Shown piece by piece: positions 1 through 5,534 of a stretch of DNA of 7,276 bases (positions within the stretch are counted from its first letter, which is position 1; each line of letters starts with the position of its first letter). The notes beneath the pieces are model-generated. The model was not told the origin of the DNA, did not search any database, and saw nothing but the letters and a program-made list of their open reading frames with translations. Source of the stretch: Hyphomicrobiales bacterium (GTDB lineage Bacteria; Pseudomonadota; Alphaproteobacteria; Rhizobiales; Rhizobiaceae); assembly GCA_015654965.1 (NCBI GenBank), contig JAATGD010000303.1, positions 1 to 7,276 of the forward strand, written 5' to 3'. The translations under genes were made by a program, and so were the position numbers.

Positions 1-689
1 GACGCAAGGTCTATCTTTCAGTTGGCGCGCATGACCGTCCGCCGCGCTCCTATCGCGGACGTGATTTCGTCTGGTGGCTGGGTGTTCTGGGTAAATGGGA
101 CGCGCAGGCGCAAGTGCCGGGTACTGAACACGTGACCATCGCGGTCAGCGGTGCGCGTGGCGGCGAAACCATCGACTTTCGTCGTCTGGCTGAACAGGGC
201 ATGGTGCTGGTGGGTATGACCGGCGCATTCAAGGATGGCAAGCTGACTTTTGCAGACGATCTGGCGCGTAATCTTGATCGCGGCGACCAGAACTATCTTT
301 CGCTTCTCGATGAGGCCGATGCTTTCGTGAAACGCAACGGTCTTGATCTCCCGGAAGAGCCGGAAGCGCGCATTTTGGGCGGTAATGTGGATTGCATCAC
401 CAACCCGTTGCGCGAACTCGACCTCAAAAAGGCGGGTGTCACAACGATCATCTGGGCTACGGGTTTCAGCCTTGATTATGGCTGGCTTAAAGTGAACGCT
501 TTTGATGAAGCGGGTCGGCCAAAACATCAGCGCGGCGTTTCCGCGGATAAAGGAATTTATTTTCTCGGTCTTCCATGGCTTTCCGGTCGCGGTTCAAGCT
601 TCATCTGGGGCGTCTGGCACGATGCCAAGCATATTGCTGACCATATCGCCATTCAGGATCAATATCTGGCCTATTCGACCAATCGCTGA
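1..689 (+). CDS. FAD/NAD(P)-dependent monooxygenase, CzcO-like (5' partial)
   Basis: The gene enters from the left edge; the reading frame starts at base 3 and shows 228 residues before TGA at 687-689. Proteins of this family are usually a little over 400 residues, so about half is missing, including the N-terminal FAD-binding GxGxxG. Seen here: a VYLSVGAHDRPPRSYRGRD segment typical of the second dinucleotide-binding region, then the hallmark 'IIWATGF' (the ATG motif of flavin-containing monooxygenases), then a C-terminal block with 'GIYFLGLPWL' and 'GRGSSFIWGVWHDA' as in CzcO-like flavoproteins. Family knowledge predicts a soluble enzyme that uses NAD(P)H and O2 to oxygenate a small molecule; the substrate is unknown. 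The RidA and DUF1028 genes follow on the same strand after short gaps, suggesting one pathway. It could also be annotated as a plain NAD(P)/FAD-dependent oxidoreductase. Family confidence is high, reaction confidence low. Confidence 0.88.
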   Translation, partial: RKVYLSVGAHDRPPRSYRGRDFVWWLGVLGKWDAQAQVPGTEHVTIAVSGARGGETIDFRRLAEQGMVLVGMTGAFKDGKLTFADDLARNLDRGDQNYLSLLDEADAFVKRNGLDLPEEPEARILGGNVDCITNPLRELDLKKAGVTTIIWATGFSLDYGWLKVNAFDEAGRPKHQRGVSADKGIYFLGLPWLSGRGSSFIWGVWHDAKHIADHIAIQDQYLAYSTNR

Positions 690-745
690 CCTGACATCTG
701 TCACGTCTCCCCGCTCGTCGCCTGTTTAATCTGACGGAGAAAAGA

Positions 746-1159
746 ATGGCACATAACCGCATTCGCAAGTTCAACACCAAAATCACCTATCCCGAGCAAA
801 ATCTTGACAACGATCTTTCGCAAGCCGTGGTTGCGCGCGGCACGATGATTTTCTTGCGCGGACAATGCCCGCAGGATCTCGATACCGCCAAAAATATCGA
901 CAGCCACGATCCCGTTGAGCAGACGCACAAGGTGATGCAGAACATTCGCCAGTTGATCAATGAGTGTGGCGGCAAGATGGAACATATAACCAAGCTCGTC
1001 GTCTACCTGACGGATGTGCGCCATCGCGAGGCGGTTTATCGCACCATGGGCGAATACATCAAGGATGTTTATCCAGTCTGCACGGGCCTGGTCGTGGTGG
1101 CGCTTGCACGCCCGGAATGGCTGGTGGAAATAGACGCTACAGCAGTCATTCCCGACTGA
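746..1159 (+). CDS. RidA/YjgF/UK114-family protein, arginine-lacking subgroup
   Basis: This is a 137-residue protein, the usual length for the family, starting at ATG 746 behind a GGAG at 736-739. The single-domain RidA fold is recognisable from 'MIFLRGQCPQD', the helix ending 'NIRQLINECGG', 'ITKLVVYLTD' and the C-terminal 'VEIDATAVIP'. RidA proteins are trimeric cytosolic enzymes that hydrolyse reactive imines/enamines; the archetype needs an arginine in the motif PxR near the C-terminus (Arg105 in E. coli RidA). Here the matching stretch reads 'YPVCTGLVVVALARP', so Cys112 sits where that arginine should be. This places it among Rid subgroups without demonstrated imine deaminase activity, and its true reaction is open. 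It lies 56 bases after the monooxygenase, so it may act on an unstable product of that enzyme (inference). Confidence 0.9.
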   Translation: MAHNRIRKFNTKITYPEQNLDNDLSQAVVARGTMIFLRGQCPQDLDTAKNIDSHDPVEQTHKVMQNIRQLINECGGKMEHITKLVVYLTDVRHREAVYRTMGEYIKDVYPVCTGLVVVALARPEWLVEIDATAVIPD

Positions 1160-1170
1160 TCAGATCATAA

Positions 1171-1210
1171 AAAGCCGATCCCGAAAACAGACCGGATCAG
1201 CTTTCTTGTT
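1171..1210 (+). terminator. Terminator-like hairpin between ridA-like and DUF1028 genes
   Basis: AAAGCCGATCC (1171-1181) pairs with GGATCAGCTTT (1194-1204), giving ten pairs and one C/A mismatch around a 12-base loop. It is followed by CTTGTTT. The shape fits a Rho-independent terminator or attenuator, but the T-run is interrupted and the Shine-Dalgarno of the next gene follows at once. It may therefore only reduce read-through into the DUF1028 gene rather than end the transcript. Confidence 0.5.
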
Positions 1211-1221
1211 TGGAGAATGAC

Positions 1222-1899
1222 ATGACCTTTTCCATCGTTGCGCGTTGCGCACAGACAGGCCAGTTCGGTGTGGCAATCTCGTCGTCGTCTCCGGCTGTGG
1301 CGGCGCGTTGCGCCTGGGCGAAAGCGGGCGTTGGCGCGGTCGCGACCCAGAATGTGACCAATCCTGCCCTTGGCCCGCTCATGCTTGATCAGCTGGCGCA
1401 AGGTGCAAGCGCGGAGGAAGCCGTTTCTGCCGCCCGCAATCAGGATGGTTTTCCTGATTATCGCCAGTTGCTGGCCGTTGACGGACAGGGCAGGACAGCA
1501 ATCCATTCCGGCACCAAAGCGCTTGGTATCTGGACCTCGGCTTCCGGCAAGGACTGTGTCGCAGGCGGCAATCTTCTCGCTCATGATGGCATTCCTGCTG
1601 CGATGGTCAGCGCTTTCGAGAAAACGGAAGCTGGTCTGGGCGACAGGCTGGTGACAGCCCTTGAAGCGGCTATCCAGGAGGGTGGCGAGGCAGGCCCGGT
1701 TCATTCCGCGGGTTTGCTGATCGTGGATCGGCAGTGCTGGCCCTATGCGGAATTGCGCATCGACTGGCTGGAGGAAGGCTGTCCGGTCGCGGCTGTGGCC
1801 CGCGCATGGCAGGTCTATAAAGAGCAGGCCGATGATTATGTGACCCGCGCGCTTGATCCGGTTGCGGCCCCATCCTATGGGGTTCCTGGAGATCAGTAA
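1222..1899 (+). CDS. DUF1028 domain protein (Ntn-hydrolase-like)
   Basis: This protein of 225 residues matches the usual length of DUF1028 proteins. I chose ATG 1222 because TGGAGAA (1211-1217) sits at Shine-Dalgarno distance. It also gives 'MTFSIVA', the family's typical beginning, so that Met removal would expose Thr2, as expected for an N-terminal-nucleophile hydrolase. Other family landmarks are 'GVAISSSSPAV' (16-26), 'GVGAVATQN' (36-44), 'GRTAIHSGTKA' (90-100), 'AGGNLLA' (114-120), 'DRLVTALEAA' (141-150) and 'HSAGLLIVD' (161-169). The biochemical role of DUF1028 is not established; the fold is compatible with an amidohydrolase. It is the third gene of the monooxygenase-RidA set and ends that cluster. 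No membrane segment or signal peptide is visible, so it is probably cytosolic. An upstream TTG at 1210 would add four residues but would bury the Thr. Confidence 0.87.
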   Translation: MTFSIVARCAQTGQFGVAISSSSPAVAARCAWAKAGVGAVATQNVTNPALGPLMLDQLAQGASAEEAVSAARNQDGFPDYRQLLAVDGQGRTAIHSGTKALGIWTSASGKDCVAGGNLLAHDGIPAAMVSAFEKTEAGLGDRLVTALEAAIQEGGEAGPVHSAGLLIVDRQCWPYAELRIDWLEEGCPVAAVARAWQVYKEQADDYVTRALDPVAAPSYGVPGDQ

Positions 1900-1998
1900 G
1901 CGTCGAATTCGGGCCAGTTTAGCGATGGAAAATCGGCATCCGGAGTTTTTTATTGGTAATGCCTAACGAACTTGGACCAAATCTGCGAGGATTTGGCG
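1900..1998. other. Spacer between DUF1028 gene and transposase stub
   Basis: No gene is seen. The stretch contains a weak CGG-CAT-CCG mini-stem followed by TTTTTT (1934-1951) that might help end the upstream transcript. Further right, CCAAATC (1977-1983) and GATTTGG (1990-1996) form a perfect 7-bp hairpin with a 6-base loop directly before the transposase-stub ATG at 1999. The only Shine-Dalgarno-like GAGG (1987-1990) lies in that loop. The left end of the IS remnant is probably in this stretch, but I could not identify its terminal repeat. Confidence 0.4.
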
Positions 1999-2218
1999 AT
2001 GTCGATATGCCCAAAATGCAGTTACGGCTGGAGTTATCAGCTTGGCGAGGGGCGGCTGAAATGCCGTTCCTGTGGTCATCGTCGACAAGTAACGAAGACA
2101 CTTTGGGATACCTCGCGTCTCGATAGCAGGATCAAGACGCAACTGGTGCAGCGTTTCGTTTGGTTTTGTCATCGATATAAAGTCTGGAAGAAAATCGATC
2201 GTATGGCGGATCCCAACC
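1999..2218 (+). pseudogene. IS1595-like transposase, N-terminal stub
   Basis: About 72 residues look like the start of an IS1595-family transposase. There is a zinc ribbon with CxxC pairs at residues 4/7 (CPKC) and 22/25 (CRSC), followed by a 'TLWDTSRL...K.QLV.RFVWF' segment, as commonly found between the ribbon and the catalytic domain in that family. The family's full proteins are roughly 300 residues. The DDE-type catalytic domain is absent, and after about base 2218 the same frame reads through unrelated sequence that is better explained by the tetR gene in another frame. The element is therefore a 3'-truncated, inactive remnant. The start could extend to a TTG at 1972. The family call rests on motif pattern only; another zinc-ribbon transposase family is possible. 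Confidence 0.55.
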
Positions 2219-2233
2219 TTCAAAGGCAGGACG

Positions 2234-2746
2234 ATGGCCTCGCATCCACATGGAAAAAAAGTATCAGAGGATACGCGTTCCGTTCAGGGACGACCATCCG
2301 GCAACGACAGATCAAAAGGTGGCAGGCCTTCCAGGCAGGCGGTCGAGGAACTCAATCGCCGTATCCTCGACACAGCGGCCGGACTGTTCGCATCCCAAGG
2401 CTTCGCGGCCACATCCATGGAGCAGGTCGCTTCGGCCTGCAATGCCGGCAAGGATACAATCTATCGCCGTTACCCTTCCAAGGCGGCGCTCTTCATGGCG
2501 CTGATGCAGGGACTGCAATCGCAGGTTCTTTAACAACTTGACGTGTTGCGGGCTAGGGAAGGCACATCGCTCGAGCGACTTCGGGCTTTTGCTCGCGCGT
2601 TGCTGACCATCAATCTAAGGCCGCAGATGATCGCGCTCAATCGTGTCGCGCTGGGAGGGCGGCGTTTCTCCGATATCATTGAGAAAGAGAAATATTTTGA
2701 TCAGTCGTGGCAGTTATTCATGCAGGGGCTAGACTCTAACAAATAG
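2234..2746 (+). pseudogene. TetR/AcrR-family regulator, broken by in-frame TAA and truncated
   Basis: The frame opens at ATG 2234 after an AGG-containing leader. Residues 1-30 are a basic, low-complexity lead-in. Residues 42-88 form a clear TetR_N helix-turn-helix: 'RRILDTAAGLFASQGFAATS', then 'MEQVASACNAGKDTIYRRYPSKAALF'. Codon 100 is TAA (2531-2533), but the same frame continues without an indel with 'QLDVLRAREGTSLERLRAFA' and 'RPQMIALNRVAL', which is what a TetR C-terminal domain looks like. One base (for example GAA to TAA) would explain the break. The continued frame stops at 2744-2746 after 'LFMQGLDSNK', roughly 30-50 residues short of a usual 190-220-residue TetR, so the 3' end also seems lost. 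A 99-residue DNA-binding fragment could still be made, but without a dimerisation/ligand domain it is unlikely to work normally. The original target is unknown. Confidence 0.75.
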
Positions 2747-2881
2747 TTGTTCGCTTCGCCAAAGGTCATGACGCGAGAGACGAGGCTGGCAATCAGGGCT
2801 GCATTTCTATCAGTGACCAGTAGGAGTAAGGATGCAAAATCCGATTTCTTGAATTATTCTTCGTGTGGAATTGTATGAGGG

Positions 2882-2910
2882 TGGCTGTTGAATGGTAGCC
2901 GATCTTTTTT
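2882..2910 (+). terminator. Weak terminator-like hairpin after the broken tetR
   Basis: GGCT (2883-2886) pairs with AGCC (2897-2900), extendable by G-T wobbles on both sides, and is followed by ATC and TTTTTT (2905-2910). The stem is short, so this is only a tentative intrinsic terminator. Confidence 0.3.
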
Positions 2911-2983
2911 AACTATTTGAATATAATATATTTTTTATTTTCTAGGGGCGGCGTGTTGATGGTATGTAGCCAGTTTTGATGTC

Positions 2984-3023
2984 AGGTACGCGACCAATCG
3001 CAGGAATCGGTGATTGCGTACCT
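2984..3023. repeat. 8-bp perfect inverted repeat AGGTACGC/GCGTACCT
   Basis: AGGTACGC (2984-2991) is mirrored by GCGTACCT (3016-3023) around a 24-base centre. That centre has a further possible ACC/GGT pairing (2993-2995 with 3009-3011). It could be a binding site, a cruciform/hairpin or a leftover of a mobile element. No T-run follows, so it is not an intrinsic terminator. Confidence 0.45.
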
Positions 3024-3059
3024 TTGTCGTGCACCTGGGATAAAATCGGGAATCAGTAG

Positions 3060-3071
3060 GCAAACGCTTTC
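3060..3071. promoter_or_regulatory. LacI-family consensus operator match
   Basis: GCAAACGCTTTC fits the general LacI/GalR-family operator pattern GNAANCGNTTNC at every defined position and has the central CG typical of this family. It lies about 100 bases before the lacI-type gene and about 50 bases before its TTGACA box. It could be bound by the local regulator, or by another LacI-family protein as a global input. Confidence 0.5.
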
Positions 3072-3123
3072 ACTCATAACAATTTATAACTCTACTCGCT
3101 GAATTAGAATTGGGTTTGATCAG

Positions 3124-3153
3124 TTGACATCGTATCACTTCACTTATACGTAT
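3124..3153 (+). promoter_or_regulatory. Promoter candidate for the lacI-transport operon
   Basis: A perfect -35 hexamer TTGACA lies at 3124-3129. The -10 is less clear: TATACG at 3145-3150 gives a short 15-base spacer and other positions match worse. The candidate -10 region lies inside the first operator palindrome, which would suit repression by occlusion. No other good -35 is seen in the last 100 bases before the gene. Confidence 0.5.
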
Positions 3154-3171
3154 TAGTTATTCGTATAAGTG
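3141..3171. promoter_or_regulatory. Tandem CG-centred palindromes, probable autoregulatory operator
   Basis: The outer arms CACTTATACG (3141-3150) and CGTATAAGTG (3162-3171) are a perfect 10-bp inverted repeat with arm centres 21 bp apart. Within it are two overlapping near-palindromes, ACTTATACGTATTAGT (3142-3157; 7 of 8 base pairs symmetric) and AGTTATTCGTATAAGT (3155-3170; 6 of 8). They are identical at 13 of 16 positions and each is centred on CG. LacI-family proteins insert a hinge leucine at a central CpG, and the adjacent gene encodes one with that leucine. The site ends two bases before ATG 3173, so binding would block the -10 region and the ribosome site. Confidence 0.65.
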
Positions 3172-3172
3172 G

Positions 3173-4189
3173 ATGAGGTTTATGCGTCGTCGTTCGACAC
3201 AGAGAGATGTTGCTTTAAAAGCCGGTGTTTCACAGGCAACCGTTTCCATGGTGCTGGGGGGAGCGAATACACCATCCAGCATTTCGGCGGAAACGGTCGG
3301 GCGTATTCACGAGGCGGCGAAACAACTGGGCTATGTCCCTAATCGTTTCGCTCAGGCTCTCAAAACGCGCAGGACCATGACAGTTGCCTGTATTGTTCCC
3401 GATATCACAAATCCGTTTTACCCGGGGCTTGTGCGCGGTGTTCAAAAGGTCGCGCAGGATAATAATTATGATGTCATCACCGCCAATACGGATGGTGAAC
3501 AGGAACGGGAGCAACATTTTCTACAATGGGCGCGGGAAGGGCGGGTGGATGGAGTCATCGGTGTGTTCTTCAGCTTGCGCGCGGTCGATTTCGTGGAGGT
3601 TCTGGAGGCGGGCGTTCCGGTGGTGCGCATTGAATCTTCACTCAAGACAGGTGGTCCGCTCGCCATTGACGATATCTTTATCGACAACAAAGCCGCTTCG
3701 AAAGCGATGGTGGAATCCCTGATCCGTTCGGGACGGCGTCGTATTGCGATGGTGGCAGGCCGGGGCGGCCCGCAGCGCATGAGAGTGGATGGCTATCTTG
3801 AAGCCGTGACCGAGGCCGCTCTCGAGCCACTCGTCATTGTCGATGACGCGTTTAACGATGCAGGTGGTTTTCGTGCGGCTGAAAAGGTTTTGACGTCAGA
3901 TTTTGATCCCAATGCCATTTTCGCAGCCAACGATCTTATGGCGATTGGCGTCATGCAGGCACTTCAGGAGCGTGGCATTGCCATTCCAGATGAAATTGCG
4001 GTGGCGGGCTTCGACGATATTCCGGCTGCGCGTCTGGTGTCTCCTCCATTGAGTACGGTGTCACAGTTCCAGGAAAGAATTGGCGAGAAGGCCGCGGAAA
4101 TATTGATCGAAAGACTGAACGGCAACCGCAACGGTGAAGGAGTGGCCTATGAGATGCCCTTTCAACTCGTTGAGCGGAAGTCGGTTTGA
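3173..4189 (+). CDS. LacI-family transcriptional regulator of sugar uptake
   Basis: This full-length regulator of 338 residues matches the family's usual size. Residues 8-30 form the LacI helix-turn-helix ('STQRDVALKAGVSQATVSMV'), with recognition-helix residues around Ser20-Gln21-Ala22-Thr23. The hinge region 'YVPNRFAQALKT' (54-65) includes Leu63, which intercalates at a central CpG in this family. From about residue 68 a periplasmic-binding-protein-like sensor domain follows: 'VACIVPDITNPFYPGL', 'VDGVIGVFF', 'GVPVVRIE', 'IFAANDLMAIGVMQAL' and 'IAVAGFDDIPAARLVSPPLSTV'. The effector is probably the transported sugar or a derivative (inference). It is the first gene of the transport operon, 21 bases before the binding-protein gene with no terminator between, so it probably represses itself and the transporter together. 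The start is uncertain: ATG 3173 has a poor Shine-Dalgarno, while ATG 3182 has GAGG (3175-3178) but only three bases of spacing. The domain is complete either way. Confidence 0.92.
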   Translation: MRFMRRRSTQRDVALKAGVSQATVSMVLGGANTPSSISAETVGRIHEAAKQLGYVPNRFAQALKTRRTMTVACIVPDITNPFYPGLVRGVQKVAQDNNYDVITANTDGEQEREQHFLQWAREGRVDGVIGVFFSLRAVDFVEVLEAGVPVVRIESSLKTGGPLAIDDIFIDNKAASKAMVESLIRSGRRRIAMVAGRGGPQRMRVDGYLEAVTEAALEPLVIVDDAFNDAGGFRAAEKVLTSDFDPNAIFAANDLMAIGVMQALQERGIAIPDEIAVAGFDDIPAARLVSPPLSTVSQFQERIGEKAAEILIERLNGNRNGEGVAYEMPFQLVERKSV

Positions 4190-4200
4190 ATAATCTTCAT

Positions 4201-4207
4201 GGAGGAG
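4201..4207 (+). promoter_or_regulatory. Strong Shine-Dalgarno fixing the binding-protein start
   Basis: GGAGGAG lies just before ATG 4211 and overlaps the alternative ATG at 4199, so translation must begin at 4211. The same choice places the twin-arginine motif at the very N-terminus. Confidence 0.85.
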
Positions 4208-4210
4208 AAC

Positions 4211-5521
4211 ATGAGAAGGCGTACATTTCTGAAGGGCAGTTTTGCGGTTGTGGGTACCGCCTATATTTCAATGCCTGCTTATGCTCAGGAACCTGTAACA
4301 TGGTGGTATGAATCAGCCGATCCCAATCAGCAGCGGGCCCTGCGCGAAGGTATCATTGATCCGTTTAATGCTTCGCATCCAGATTACAAACTGACTGTTG
4401 ACTATCGCGGTAGCGAACTCGACAAACAGATGCGCGTCGCTCTTTTGTCCGGACGCGGTCCCGATATCGTCTATACGGCAGGCCCGAGTTACGTTGCTCC
4501 CATGGCGCAGGCGGGCCAGCTTCTGCCGCTCGATGATTTTGCCACTGAATACAAATGGAATGACCGCATTTTGCCGGTTTTCCTTGAGATGGGAAAATAT
4601 GATGGCAAGCTTTATGCCTTGCCCAAGACATATGAAACGCTTGGTTTGTTTTTCAATAAAACGCTGTTTGAAAAGCATGGCTGGAAAGTTCCCGTAACCA
4701 TTGAGGAACTCGAAAGCGTAGCCGACGCCATGCTGGCGGAAAAAATTATTCCTTTTGCTTCAGGGAACGCGAACTGGCGACCGGCAAACGAGCATTATGT
4801 CTCGATCGTGCTGAATGCGATCGCCGGGCCGGAAAACGTCTACAAGGCCCTCAAAGGTGAGCTTGCATGGACGGATGCGGTTTTCGTCAAGGCCATATCA
4901 AGGCTCAATGAATGGTGGAAGAAGGGCTATTTCGGCCCGAATTATTTCTCGCTCAGTGACGAACAGGCTTTTGCGCAGATGGCCGCAGGGCAGGCTGGCA
5001 TGATGCCGACGGGAACATGGCAGTTCCAGCGCGTGGAAACATATTTCCCAGGCAACAATGCCAAGGCGGGCTTTGTCGGCTTCCCGAGCGCCGACGGTCG
5101 CGAACCGGTATTTCCGCTGGGAGTAGGCTCCACCTTCTCCATTGCAGCTAAAGCGCGAAACATAAAGGGAGCGGCGGCCGCGATAGACTTCATCTTCTCA
5201 TCCGAGACCTATGAGAGAATGAATGAGCTCTGGCAAGGGGAATGGAATACGCCACTGGACAATCTTTCTGATGTCGAACTGAAAAGTGTCCAGCCGCTTT
5301 ATCTCGACACGATGAAGACTTTGGCTTTGGCCGTCGAGGCTAACCGTTATGGTTATACGACATGGACTTTCCTGCCGCCTGCGACCGATGCCTATCTTGT
5401 CAATGGCATCGAGGAAGTCTGGCTAGAGCGCAATACGATCGAAGATTTCCTCAAGAAGCTGGATGAAAGCTTCAAACAGGAAATGGAACAGGGCAAAGTT
5501 CCTGCCATTCCCGCACGGTGA
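4211..5521 (+). CDS. CUT1 sugar ABC transporter, substrate-binding protein (Tat signal)
   Basis: This is a precursor of 436 residues, typical of CUT1 (MalE/UgpB-like) binding proteins. The N-terminus 'MRRRTFLKG' contains RRTFLK, matching the twin-arginine RRxFLK pattern. A short hydrophobic stretch (10-22) and 'AYA' before Gln26 give a plausible cleavage site, so it is probably exported folded to the periplasm. The mature part shows family landmarks: 'VTWWYES' at the start, 'LLSGRGPDIVYTAGPSYVAP', 'GQLLPLDDF', 'YDGKLYALPKTYETLGLFFN' with the usual Asn-Lys, 'FEKHGWKVPVTIEELESVAD', 'AAGQAGMMPTGTW', and the tryptophan- and tyrosine-containing C-terminal half expected to stack on a sugar. It binds a sugar, oligosaccharide or polyol and delivers it to the permeases encoded next. 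The exact ligand cannot be told from sequence. It is the second gene of the operon and is followed by a strong hairpin. Confidence 0.93.
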   Translation: MRRRTFLKGSFAVVGTAYISMPAYAQEPVTWWYESADPNQQRALREGIIDPFNASHPDYKLTVDYRGSELDKQMRVALLSGRGPDIVYTAGPSYVAPMAQAGQLLPLDDFATEYKWNDRILPVFLEMGKYDGKLYALPKTYETLGLFFNKTLFEKHGWKVPVTIEELESVADAMLAEKIIPFASGNANWRPANEHYVSIVLNAIAGPENVYKALKGELAWTDAVFVKAISRLNEWWKKGYFGPNYFSLSDEQAFAQMAAGQAGMMPTGTWQFQRVETYFPGNNAKAGFVGFPSADGREPVFPLGVGSTFSIAAKARNIKGAAAAIDFIFSSETYERMNELWQGEWNTPLDNLSDVELKSVQPLYLDTMKTLALAVEANRYGYTTWTFLPPATDAYLVNGIEEVWLERNTIEDFLKKLDESFKQEMEQGKVPAIPAR

Positions 5522-5534
5522 AACTGACGATGTG

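Larger units (their letters stand above)
2747..3123. other. Long AT-richer intergenic region
   Basis: No convincing gene is seen on either strand across these ~375 bases. The stretch is visibly AT-richer than its neighbours: 2905-2941 has only two G/C in 37 bases. It contains a weak terminator-like hairpin (2882-2910), an 8-bp dyad (2984-3023) and a LacI-consensus operator match (3060-3071), listed separately. The 2747-2830 part has coding-like base composition and may be the remnant of a lost gene end, but I recognise no protein in it. Confidence 0.6.

Noticed and set aside
18..527. Long reverse-strand open frames opposite the monooxygenase, and others opposite the DUF1028, LacI, binding-protein and permease genes
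   Set aside because: They mirror strongly supported + strand genes, show no family motifs and are expected by chance in GC-rich coding DNA.
692..703. TGACATCTGTCA small palindrome after the monooxygenase
   Set aside because: It has only 5-bp arms and no second copy nearby; chance is a sufficient explanation.
1210..1221. TTG 1210 as the DUF1028 start
   Set aside because: A rare start codon with no ribosome site in front; it would also remove the family-typical MTFS beginning.
1934..1951. Possible terminator after the DUF1028 gene (CGG-CAT-CCG then T-run)
   Set aside because: The stem has only three pairs; too weak to call as a feature by itself.
2219..2541. Extension of the transposase frame to the stop at 2541
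   Set aside because: The sequence after ~2218 in this frame is low-complexity and Gly/Arg/Gln-rich, and it overlaps a clear TetR helix-turn-helix in another frame.
2704..2850. Short reverse-strand open stretch opposite the tetR end (contains MTFGEANNYLLES)
   Set aside because: It has no convincing start, no family recognised and lies opposite the end of the TetR frame. I could not support it as a gene.
4199..4210. ATG 4199 as the binding-protein start
   Set aside because: It overlaps the GGAGGAG Shine-Dalgarno that serves ATG 4211.
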